64,000 nt of DNA from Marthasterias glacialis. Its lineage: Eukaryota; Echinodermata; Asteroidea; Forcipulatida; Asteriidae. Below are positions 22,701-35,300 of this stretch, in pieces (within the stretch, counting starts at the first letter, position 1; every line of letters starts with the position of its first letter). A program made the translations under genes and the position numbers. The stretch covers positions 6,256,171 to 6,320,170 of the forward strand of contig OU452236.1 of the NCBI GenBank assembly GCA_911728455.2, written 5' to 3'. Under the pieces are notes generated by a model. That model saw only the letters and a list, made by a program, of their open reading frames with translations, ran no database searches and was not told the DNA's origin.

Positions 22701-25700
22701 AACCAGTAGTTTAAATGTAGCGGAGGGAAACAATAAACTAGGGAGGAAATGTTCAGATTGAACCTCGAGAGCATTCATTGTGCAGTAGCCCTTTAGACTT
22801 CTGAGGATCTAGGCAGGTTCCTGACCCCCTCACCATTACGACTTCACTCTTGCATTCCCCTGAAACGGTGCTGCTAACTTCTAGTTATCTGCCTGCTGCT
22901 TCAAATTGTCTTGAAACTCCTGACATCCTCACTCAACGAGAGCACCTCCACATCATCAGACATTTTGAATCTGGCACTTTTTTCTGTCTTTCATTTACAA
23001 GTAAAAGTATTTGAAAATGAGTACTTAAACTTAAGATGATGGGTTCGATTTATGGCCAATTTTACTTGATTTTAAAAGATATTTAATTTGCATCGGGGTA
23101 TAGATATATGTATAAAAATGTTTTTGTGGTACCTGCTGCTAAAATATAGGATTAGAACTGCCTCTAGCTATCAGACAAGCTTGATGTTCTAGCAGTAAGA
23201 CATCTGCTCTAGAATGTGAAAGGTCGTGGGTTCGAATCCTACCCAAGTAATATGCCTGAGGATTTTTTTTCACAGGATTCGGGAAAGTACTGAGTGTACA
23301 GTAATTAACACACATCGATAAAACACAAATACATGTAATATTCTTAATTAAATAGCAAATTTTGATACCTGCCTATTTAAAAAAAAATCAGAAAAAAAAC
23401 CCAGGGGTTGCTGATATTTGAAAGCGTGAGTGCAATGTTGTTCTTGACAATTACAGATTAGAGTTGAGAGAAGTCAATATCATGTGTTAGTAATAAACAA
23501 TCGTCTCCATTGGAACTGATGGTGCCTGAAGTCAGTTCATGTCTAGAACACTTCATGCAAGATTTATTGCGTGAGATTGCTCAATCAAGCAACTTCTGTC
23601 TCGGAAAGAAGAAAGGTTGTTTTAAAGGAATACAAACTACTGATAACGGACTGTTCTAATAAACTTCTATTATGGTTCAGCCTGTTCAACCATCTTGTTT
23701 TTCCCCTCTCCCATTCAACTAAACCAATGTTACCAAACTGAGGCTGGAAGGGCGAAAATAGTCAGAGCCCCTTTATGGTGTATTGTGAACCATTCATAAT
23801 GGCTTGTGCACTTGAGGAACACAACAGAAATGGTGGCAAGGAGATGTAGGTCCATTCTTGCCAACAGTTTACATTTTATGCCATTTTTTAGTGCACTGCG
23901 CAAGTGTTAATGGAAAGGCTGTCCAGTCAGGGAAATTGGGTAAATCATTCAGCAAGACACCTAAAATCCACAAAAAAGTTAAAAAGACTGTGTTTGTTTT
24001 TTTTCTCATTTTTTTCATGTCTTTGTGTACAAAACCTTGCGCTGACAAAGTCCCGGCAATGGTGGGCGGCACAGCACTAGTGCGCAGGGACTCAAATGGA
24101 TCAAAAACAGGACATAAACACTAAAATACAGTGAGATCAGAAAACTCATATTGAAAAGATAGATACACATAGGAGGTGAAATCTGAACTATTCCAATTCC
24201 TTGAGGCAAAGCTGAGTGAAATGGAAAAAACAGATTTCACCTTGTGATTATGCTCTGCGACAATGCACGAACAAAATGCATTCAGCATTTGATTTATGTA
24301 ACTCACACATAGATCCTTGTCATTTGAATTTTCGTTCACAACAAACACAAAATAGACACAGTTCCTTATCCACCCCACTCTCTGAAAATTCCATAATAAA
24401 ACTTCTAAACAACATGGACACATACAGAAAAAATTGGCGCGCAGCTTGAAATTGCACAATACGCGGAGTTAGAACAGTGCAATACGCAGGTTGTGGTAAT
24501 ATTTACCATCCTACATTTATCAACAGCGGTCCAACGTCCCGGCAGTAAACACACGACAACATAATAAAGGATGACACGTGTTATGTAATTGTAAGATTCA
24601 AAGGTTGGTCAATTCATTAGGAACCTTAGAGGATGGGATGAATTCACTCTGCCAAAATCCACATCACTGGCTTTAAAGCCAACCCTCAAAGGACTTGCAG
24701 TATCTAGAACTGTGGACGTGTTTGAAACATTCTCTTAATTAAGAGCGTAGTCTGCTTCATCACAGGAGGCCAAATTATGGTCCTTCTGGATGCAGCCTTT
24801 ACTTAAAGCAAGTGTACATGTGTAATGTGTCTTCAAGGAATATCACTGTGTGATGGGCCCTTTTTTAAGAGTTGCTTAGCTGAGAGAAGTGCTAAGCAAA
24901 AAAAAAGAGGGGGTAACAAGTCACCTAATATATTAGTACTTTAGTTGGTAACCTGTTTCAGCTAAGCAAGATGGTTTTTTTTGCTTAGAAAATTTTGAAT
25001 TGAATAGTTGTTTGAAATATACTTTTTGTTATAAATGCTGTATAATAGTCACATGTTGCTGTCTGGTGTAGGAAAGAAGTATACTTATACACAAACTTTA
25101 TGAGCATTTCAAAAGAAAATGAAAAAAAAATAATAAAAATACAAATTCAATGAAAAATAGATTTAACTTATATGTGAAAGTGATGCTTATTTGAGAAATG
25201 CATGGAGGGTATTATTTACACAAATCTTCCTCTGCAGTTTTCAAAAAGAAAAAAAAGATTCTGATGAAGAATTGTATGTGTGCTCATTCTTACAAGAAAA
25301 AAGGGGTTTGAACAAAAATAATTGAAATTTGTTTATAAACTGTTCTTGATTTACAAGGAATTAGAAAGGAGACTGGTGTCAAACAAACAAATAATGGTGT
25401 TTTAAGCAGTTATTTCTTGTCATAATTGCAACCAGCTTCAATTTGTTTATTGGGTTAAGCATCCAAGAACAGGCTTCCACGATACACACCGCTGTCTTTA
25501 ACATGGCGATAAGCCCACAGTGTCCCACGGTCTAAACATGTCCCATTCAAACATGCACTTCCAGATGCTTGTCACAAGCAATTTGTCTCTAATGGGACAC
25601 ATATATATGCAATTATGTTTGATATGTTTGACAAAGAGACAGCAGACACAAAGAGGGAGGGGCTGACGAGCGAAGCTACTTCAAACAGATGTTGTTGAGG

Positions 25701-28700
25701 TGTTTTATTTTATTTATGAATGCAAATTAGCAGCACTGTTTGAGGCTTCAGATGTTGTGTGTAGACTTGCTCTATGCTACTATAATTGGCTAAAAGCTTT
25801 CTAGCTTAACAGCTAGCGCTGTTGAGATTGGCAGTACATCAATCTTCAGGGCAAATAAGTCATGGGAACGGCTATCTCATGCATAAGAACTACAGAATGT
25901 AGGAGTTGTTTTTCTTGTATGTAAAGAAGTTTTCTCATGTTGCACTGGGCAGGTAAATTGTTTGGATAAGGAAGTGGGGGCGGGTGGTTCTGGGTCTTGA
26001 CTCATCCTCCTTTTCTAGGCCGAAAAAGTATGAAAATGTATCCCTTTTTTTGTTCATAAATATCGTAGGAGGGGATATTGATATTTGTGTTTCTGTGTGG
26101 GCATGTCTGTCCCGAATAAAACCATGGAATGTTTTTAATGAGATTTTGTAACGTCTCTGTCGGCAAGGTGCAGGTGGTCTGTTTGTGGCTGTGTGCACAT
26201 CCAACTACAATGAAACTATACCAAAGAGGGGAATGGAAGGAGCTTGACACCATTCACAAAATTATTTTTGTATGGGGGAAGGGGTGTGGGGAGCAGTCAG
26301 GGAGGGGACCAGAGCCCTTCAGCAAAGTACAAACTTTATACACAGTAAGCATATAGTTGTCAGTTAATTGTTTTGATTGCCAAAACTATACCACGTCTAG
26401 CCATCACTTGAGAGGACAACAGACACACGGTTCTCTTTAAAAAAAAAAGAGCCTTAACTCTCTGGAGTGATTTATTCTGAGATCCTGCCCCACTCTAACT
26501 TTAATCCAACACAATATGGCAAACCAGGGAACACCCAAACTCAGTATCGGACACTGATTATGGTGGTATGCCTGAAAAGCACAGTCGGTTTACAAGTGCA
26601 GTCCTCAGTCCAACAGAATCAAAACGTGCAGTTGGATTTTGATGGGTTGGCCTAAATAACAAAGAGCCCGGTTCATATTTCATGGGGAAGTAAATGCGAA
26701 GCAATGTTTGGTGACGCAACCATTCTGTACACGCTATTTTTCCAATTTTGATGCAAGAATACACGCTTTGCTTTCACGATTTGCCTGAAGTATATATGAA
26801 CTGGGCTGTACTGGGCTCGATTTCACAAAGCAATAAGATTCATCTGATTCCCATAGTGATTTGTATTGTGACAACATACTTTGCTAAGCAATGAAGATTA
26901 AAAAAAGCTTACAGATCAATCCTGGCCTGGCCCCTGGACATTTACTTTCAAACTTCTGGTGTTGTGTCTTTGCAGGTATCTTCTTCATTCTCCCATGCAT
27001 TGAAAGCTACACCAAGGTTGATTTAAGAACGGTCTCCTTTGATGTTCCTCCGCAGGAGGTAGGGTTACTGATCTCTATGATATGTCTTTAAAAAAAGGAA
27101 CCTGTGTTCTCCATTTCGTCATGTGCCCAGTAAAAGCGTGTAAGGCCTTATGTTCTTTTACTGGGCACATAAAGTATTTCGTCCCAGTATTAAAAGGACG
27201 TAAGCAATAAAATGGCCCCCTTACATTAAAATATAGCATTATTGTTACATTTTTGTTGGTAGAATTAACTCAAAGATGTGTTTTCCCATACCCATGCAGA
27301 ATTTAACCTTCCTATAGTAACTTTTGCATGGCAAAAAATTTATCAAACGTTTCTGCTCAGTTTTCTTGAAACTTTCACATCAATTGCTTACCCCCTTTTA
27401 CCGGGAAGTTGTCTTTACGTCCTTTTACTGGGCACACAATGATTTATTATCTCCAAAAGGATTTCATAAGAAGCCAATGTTTGACATCTTAAAGTTTAGG
27501 CTAAGATTCTGCCCTGAACTGTTAAAAAAAAGTTTGAAAATCAATGCAGAGATGGTCCTTCTGGAGCCAATTTCACAGATCTGCTTAATTAGCCTTTCCC
27601 ATGAAATACGGTAACTACATTCACGCATGCGTACAGACACTATTGGTTGGCAAACGCCGTAGAGTTGTCCACTATAGGCAGACGCACAAACGCGCATGCG
27701 TCATGCAACCGTCAGCCCCCACACAAAAAGGCACGATGTTCCTTCATTTTGCCAACCAGTGGTGTTAGTATGCACGCGCGATGTGCAATTTACATATTTC
27801 ATGGGAAGGGTCTATTATAAAAGTTAGCGAAGCACAGCAACACAACCCAAAATGTTATCCTTTTTTTTCATCAGATGGTTAACTGTAAGGGTTAGAATTT
27901 ATTATTGTGATTAGCTCCAGTTTGCCACTTGGCAGCCAAGGCTGCATACTCCTATAAACAGATGAAATAGATTCAGGACTGCCTTTGACTGAGATACATG
28001 TAGTAATGATGTTAAGTGCAGTGGGGCTGCATATTCCTAAGGAGTTGAGATAGTTTCCGGCCTTTTGCCCAATAAACATGGGGTGTGTTAGTGTAAAGTG
28101 CTTAACTTGATGCATTGGTTTAAAGCATGCGGACAACATTGGTAATTGTCAAAGACCAGTATTAGCACTTAGTGTGACCCAACACATACATGAAAAAAAA
28201 AACCTGTGAAAGTTTTAAGCTCAATAGACCTTTATCATGGTGCCGCCATCTTGATTTTCTCCCATTCAAATCAATGTAACCAAACCGAGGCTGGAAGGGC
28301 AAATAGTCTGGTTCCTTTTTGTACAATGAATATTAGCATCTATTACTGTTATTGGATACAGGGAACATGACCAAGATGGTTGCAGCATGATAAAGGTCTA
28401 TTGGTTCATCAGAGTCACAGGAAAATTGTGAAAAACCCTCTTATGATATGTTTTCACTTCATTCTAGACTCTCAAGATAAAAACTAATTGATTTACTCAT
28501 TTCTCAATTTGTTTTTTATTTCACACAAAGACATTTCAAGGAAAGTGTTCCTCCATGACCATCTTTAAACCATATATTAGTTATGTGAACATTTATACTT
28601 TCATGTTAACCAATGTTGCGCGCACCCTTGAAAGCATCTCATCAGTGACTGCTGTTGACTGTTTTTGACTGCTGTTGTTTACTCATTAGGTCCTGACAAG

Positions 28701-29339
28701 AGACAGTGTAACTGTATCGGTGGACGCAGTGGTCTACTACCGTGTCCAGAATGCAACCATTTCTATTGCCAACGTTGAAAACGCCAACGCATCCACACGC
28801 CTCCTGGCCCAGACCACGCTGCGCAACGTGCTGGGTACCAAGAACCTGGCAGAGATTCTATCTGACCGAGAAGGCATCAGCCACTTCATGCAGGTGAGGT
28901 TACCAGCTTAAACTGTCTCCTCCCCTCTAAACATAAAAAAACAAAAGTATTTACAAGAAAAAATAATGTATATTTGGTTTGTGGTAATGCTATGTGATTA
29001 TATCTGCTAAATTGTTCTTGTGAGAACTTGTCCTGTTATTATTCTACTGCCATGGAGTTGATTTCGGAATTCGGAGGGGGGGGGGAACAACACAGTTCTG
29101 AGAAGAACTGTCCTGCTTATTAAATGCTACCTGGGGAGGTAGGAAATTGGCCGGGACTACTATACTTTCGCTTAGTGGATCGAGGGAACTTCTCGGATAA
29201 CTTCACTGCCGCGGAGTGAGTTTATTAATTGGTCTCAATATTTCGACTAGCCTGCTCTATCATCGTCAAGATAAGCATACATAGGGATCAACCCCCAACC
29301 TACCCCCAATAACAACCCTCCCCAACAACCCCCCCCCCC

Positions 29340-29371
<32 letters not shown>

Positions 29372-32300
29372 AACAACAACAACAAATAAACAAGGAGTAA
29401 ACAAATTGACAAAACACAAAATGACGAAAAATGTTCTCAAAATGAAAGCCTCCCAGACAGGAGTCTACTAATGATAACACACCAGGGCTCATTTTCATGG
29501 AGCTGGTTACTGTGCAACTTCTATTTCATAGTGCTGCTATGAATAAACAACTCGGGAAAAGGCATGCTAACCTTCTGGTGCTCACTGCAAGCAAACAAAT
29601 GGCCAAAACAATGCAAATCCATAGTGAAGGCACAAGCTAGCTTTGCAATTTGCTTTCTAACCTGTAAAAAAAACGCTTGAGCTTAAGCAAATGTTCCTGC
29701 TAAAGGAAGCAGAAAAATGCACTTTACGTTGAGCAGCTCTATGAAATTGGCCACGGTCCATTGCCGCTTTTTGCAAAAACAAAACGGGTAAAAGTCTAGA
29801 CAAAAGTTTGACACACTAATTGTAATACAGACAGCCAAGAAACTCTTTGATTGGAAATTGCAAATGAGACCAGGGGAAAAATGAACATGGAAAATAAAAA
29901 AAGCGGATAATTGAAACACTTGGCGTATATTTACACTAGTTAGATGGTTCTTCAAAGTGGTTTAAAATGGCCAGCTGTGATGAGAAAAGTGACGTCAATT
30001 TTCTAAATTAATTAACTATTAAGTGCATAGCTCATTAACCAGCAACCTATTCCCGCCCTCCCAGGATAAAGAATACATATGCTTTAATGATTAATTTTTT
30101 TCTAGTTCTAAAAACAAACTCCCCTGTTTGATTTAATCAAGATAGTTCATCCGGCATCCCAGTTGTGTTACCTGGCAACTCAAATTATGTAAGACATTTT
30201 TAATACATAAAAGAAGCAATCAAATAAGTCTGCAAAGGGCACTCATATCTACATATATGAATTTTATTGACAACTAATGCAATAATAATAATGCACATGT
30301 CCCGTATGGACTTCACCAGTACTGTGTGGTTTTGTTATTATATTAGGTTCACACCACTATGTAAATCTGTTTACGACGCATTTATGTGTGTAAGGACATG
30401 ACATTTTCTATGATAAATTACATGCCATTGTAATATCATTCAGTGTAAAATATGTGGATTTCTTTTGCAACGTCAGTCCTTTTTCTCTGACAACTGGTGG
30501 GCCAGGTATGGGAAGGCATCAGTGCAAAACGAATATACAATTCTGAATGTTGAGACAACCTCTTCCCCACAAAACATTGGTTCATGCCTGCCTATTTTCT
30601 GGCAAAATTTGTTTCATGCCTCTTCCAACATGTCAGTCAACGTATGGTTGCCAATAAAAGATGGCAGTTCATTTAGGGGACATTTAATAATAATAATACT
30701 AATAGTATATCGGCTGCTCATATAGCACACGTATCTACCAACAACTAGGTACTCAAGGTGCATTTGGAATTATCAATGTCTTTGAAATGAAATCTAAAAA
30801 TATTGTCCCCCAAAAATGTTTGATTTTAATTTTTTGTTTCTGTGTTCTTTCCTTTAGTCTTTTTGTCAGATGAAAATCAACCTTCTATTTTCAGTTATAT
30901 TCCAACAGTTATTTTCCATCCAGAAAACAAAAATCAATATTTTAAAACAATTATTCTGAATGGCCCTTCAAATAATGAAGAAAAGAATGATCCATTTGTT
31001 TTGTTGATGTCCATGACAACACATTGAATCCCTCCCGAGCAACGTTGTGGAATACTGATTGAAAAACACAATGCACCGAGCGGTCTTCCTCCCAGGGCTT
31101 TATAATCTATGTGATATTTCCGTTTATCTGGGTGATATTTGCGCAATCTCCGTCAACGTGTTATCCTCCCTGACCTACCCGATTTCTTTTATGATGAAAC
31201 ACTTCGGTTTGACAACAAGGACTGTGTGGAGGTTGCAACAAGGGCATTCAAGGTTGAAGACCATCATAAATACAGAAGTGATAAAGTCCTTCAAAAAAAA
31301 AATAATAAAATAAATGCTCGCTTCTAAATTCAGACCCCTTGTCCTCGGTGGCCTATCCCCCCCCCCCCCATGGCTAGGAAGAGATTAAACACCTCAGGAT
31401 TGATAAAGTCCAGCCTAAGTGTCGTCTGTCCAACCTTCAGAACAAACTGCTGTGTATTAAATACTTGATTTCACCAAACTTAAAGGAATAATTTAGGTGT
31501 TTTTTTGTTTTTTTTCTGGAATACCCGAGTGTTCAAATCTACCAGTGGAAAATTCATCCCAATAGATATTGTCTCACAATAGATATTTGCTCGCAAAAGA
31601 AAAAAGGGAAAAAAATAACATCATGTAGTGGTTTAATGTTTTTCATCACTGACTTGTATAAACCTTCAGCCTTCTTGTTTAAGTTCTCTGTTTCAAATTA
31701 ATGTTATCCAAAATGAGACTAGAAGGAAAAACAGCCTGGCCCCCATATTGTACCATGAATAGTCAGCATTCATGGATGCTATTTGTATACAGGATACATG
31801 ATGAAGATGTTTACACAGCAGTTTTTTTTTGTAACCTACTCTTAAAATTGATTATGTATGTGACAATATTTATGAATGTTTAAATTTATTCACCCAAAGG
31901 GCCGTCTCTTATTATGTGAATGCCATGTGGAAAGCACTCATCTTCACTCGCCCCAAAATAAGAAGTTTTATAGTGAGATATTTTTACTCCCCCCCCCCCC
32001 CCCCCGGAATAAAAATCATTACAGTGCTCGCTGCTAATACTCTAGCTACTGGGCAATCTCGGTGGTCTAGTTGGTAAGACATCTGCTCTAGAATGGCAAA
32101 GGTCGTTGGTTTGAATCCCACCTGAGTCATACGCCTGTGGATTTTTTTCACAAGAGTCAGGGAAGTACCGAGAATACAGTGCTTAACACACATCAATGCA
32201 GGGTAAAAACACAAATAAAACAATAACTTGACGGTGATCAAATTCTTCAAAACTAGAGGAACAGTATAGAGTAGATAAAAAACATAAAGCCAACCTTTGT

Positions 32301-35300
32301 TGACAAAGTAAAGGATCGGTAGTTCAACAACAATGAATGATTCATTAATTTCAATCTGAAAGTGCGCTGATAGGAAATTTCACACCAGTACCAATCCTCC
32401 AGAGAAATATGTCCGTCTCAATGAAAGGCTGTCAAAGTTGAGGAAATGGCATTTGAAGATGGCAAATCATTTGGTGCTGGATATGTGGCATGGTGCCCCC
32501 CCCCCCCCCACCCCCATTGTGTCTTCATTGTGTTTTGGGAAGCTTAGGAATTCTTTAGAGGATTTTTGAGGAGGTATTTTTTTTACAAGAGGGGAAGAGT
32601 GTGTCAGAATATATGGGGGTGGAGTGGGGGGCAATGACTCCTAGGCCTCTGCCACAAATCGGGCATGGTACACTACATATTACTGATGCTTATTTTGATT
32701 GTCGCAACCAAGTACTTGCATGTACAAATATATTGACAAAATAGGGAGACTGCCAACAAATCCCATTCTAGTAAATTTTTCTTTGTTAACCCAAAGATTC
32801 AAAGATTGAATTAAAAAATGCACCCAGTCAGTTTCTCTTGTGGTTTATTATTTGACATAGATTTAAAAACAAATTTAAACCGGTATGTGTTTGTTATTTT
32901 CACTGCAACATGACCGCCCAATTCTCACATCTTGGTTGGATGGCCAGAAGATGGACATTAATTCACTCCTCCAACAGAACAACGGCGTATATACACTCCC
33001 TTTAAGATGTGCGTGCGAGATGTGATTAAATAACCCTGCGAGATAATTTAGATTGTGTCCTGCGAGTTGCACAAACGCCAGATAAGCTGCATCACAACTC
33101 AAGCAATTTTGAACGAAGCATTTTGCACTCTTCATCGATCCTAAATTGTACGCTATTTGAATTATGCAGAGCAACCATCCCTGTGTAATTGTGATCTGTC
33201 AGGCCTTGTGGTGACCGGCGGCAACTCAGGTGGGGAAGAGGGGAGGGTGATGATGGGAAAGGGTGCTGATGGGGGAGAGGGGCGTCTGGCCTACCTTGGG
33301 ACTTCAGCCTGACCCAAAAGCCTGCCTTTGTAGTTCTGTATTTGCTTTAAAACAAAAAAGAAGAAAGTAAAAGAAAGAATAATATCAAACCGAAACGAAA
33401 AGAGAATTAGGCATTATGCATACAAAATGCATTGAACAAGTCTGATTAAAAACCCAATGTTCCTGCCTTTTTTAAGGCAGATCTTCAGGGGAAACTTGGG
33501 CGCAGGGGTTGTTCACAAATTCTTGAATCGCACGAGTCATTTTCACTAAAAGCTTTATAATCACTCGTTATTTGACCAGCACCACTTTATCAGAAACAGG
33601 CAACCAGCCCAAATCCCATATAACACATAGCAGTTTTTAACTGGCTCCTTGAAGGAATACTGTATTTCAATTAAATTCATGTTGGTTGATTGTACAATAA
33701 ATCTGGACTATAGTCCCAAGTCTAAAACAAAGTTAACAAAGATAAAAAGTTACAATTGAAATAACATCTAAACAGTTCTATATACATTGATACTCGATTT
33801 TCCCTTATGCATTTATAACTGAAATCAAAGTATTTTGGATTCACCAATAACCACCCCCCCCCCCCCCCCACCAAAAAAATCCCTGCTCCCTTAATTCTCT
33901 AAATGAAGAAATCCAAGACGGGTTCTCCAGAGAGCCAATGAACTGAAACCCTCTTCCTCATCACCGTCTCAAATCTGTTTTCCTCATTTTGATGAACGGC
34001 TTCATTAAACTCAATGAATACATTATTTAAAATGCATCATCACTTCATAAAAAGTGCGCCCCGCGTAAATCAAAACATGCCATCTGAATTATTTCCTCAT
34101 TACTTTTTCCTAGATATGCATATGCAACCTTACGATTAAAAAAAACCAAAAAAACTCTGGGATGATTGCTATATAAAAAAAACAGGAGAAATCGATAGGA
34201 GGAATTCTTTAGATATTTTACAGTGGTTTTAAGTGCATGAATCAAACCAAGCGATAAATCCTCAGACAATGAGACTACGACATGAATCTTTGATGGATAA
34301 ATTTCATGCCTGGAATGCGTAGTATTTTTGCACGGCACTGAGTTGTCTTTGAGCACGTGGCACAAGCTCAAACAGCACCCTCTCATGGAGGTCAAAAGAA
34401 GACTGACGATTACAAGCTGGTCCCTGTCTTTATATCCTTCAAACTTATGACTTACTAGTCTGATAAGTTAACACAAGTTACCCCTCCTAATTCGAGATAA
34501 GACTAGTCCTAGTGCTTTGTGAAATGCACACCAGGGCCCAATTTCATAGAGCTGCTTAAGCACAAAAAGGTAACTTAGCACAAAGCAAATTGCTTTACCA
34601 GAATAAGGTAACCAGCCAAAAGACCATGTCACACATACAATTTGTGACTGGTAGCCTGCTTATTTTTGCTTAGCAAAAATATTTTTTAAGAAAAATATTT
34701 TCTGTTTAAACAGCCCTAACTAATTGAGCCAAGTAATTTAAGCATTTGGCCAGTAAATCCCAAACTGATATTAACTGGATAATTGGAAGTAACTATTACT
34801 ATTACTTGCGGGTACAACCATGTATAAATCTCTTTTGGGAAGAGTGTTGACCCTGAATGAGCTGTTTTGGTCTCAACATTTCGAACAGTATAGTCTCTAA
34901 ATGTAAAAGAGTGAAAAACCACTTGTTTTGTCCTCCATACCACTCTTGCAAAGACCCATATGGCGGACAACTCTTTTTATAGTGAAAGACGAGTATTTTC
35001 AACTTGAATCATTGTGAAGTTCGCCCCAATTTCACTCAAAAAATGGTGATGCACATTGAGTTTCACTCTCAAATGAAAACAAAACTGACACCACTCAGGT
35101 GAGAGAATGAATTTTCACTCTTTTACATTTAGAGGGAATTCTGCCCGTCTTTCTCCCAAAGACGAGCAGGTATACTGTTTGAAACAAAGAGACCAAAACA
35201 ACGGCTCTTTTCAGAGCCAACACACTTCCCAAGAGAGATTTACACATGGTCATCCCCGCAAGTTTACAAGTAATGGTTATTTCCTATCAGAGTTGCTTGC

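Larger units (their letters stand above)
19686..26975 (+). other. Stomatin intron 3: tandem array, SINE and MITE-like elements
   Basis: Holds a G-run at 20196-20213, the 75-bp array (20228-20735), an hAT-like element (22372-22674), a SINE-B (23181-23332), a MITE-like fragment near 23660-23850 and a TIR element at 26672-26812. Much of 20950-22300 and 24430-26400 shows nothing I can name. Confidence 0.6.
27059..28689 (+). other. Stomatin intron 4: hairpin and two TIR elements
   Basis: Includes the hairpin 27121-27170, a TIR element 27592-27812 and a TIR element 28224-28403. No exon candidates. Confidence 0.6.

Noticed and set aside
23181-23255. tRNA gene
   Set aside because: A- and B-box-like motifs are present, but a full cloverleaf is not formed and the same head plus tail recurs at 32051 and 49325, so it is a SINE.
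35153-35190. Functional hammerhead ribozyme
   Set aside because: The stem and GAAA are present, but the CTGANGA box has two changes and an extra base would precede the stem. Called only hammerhead-like.
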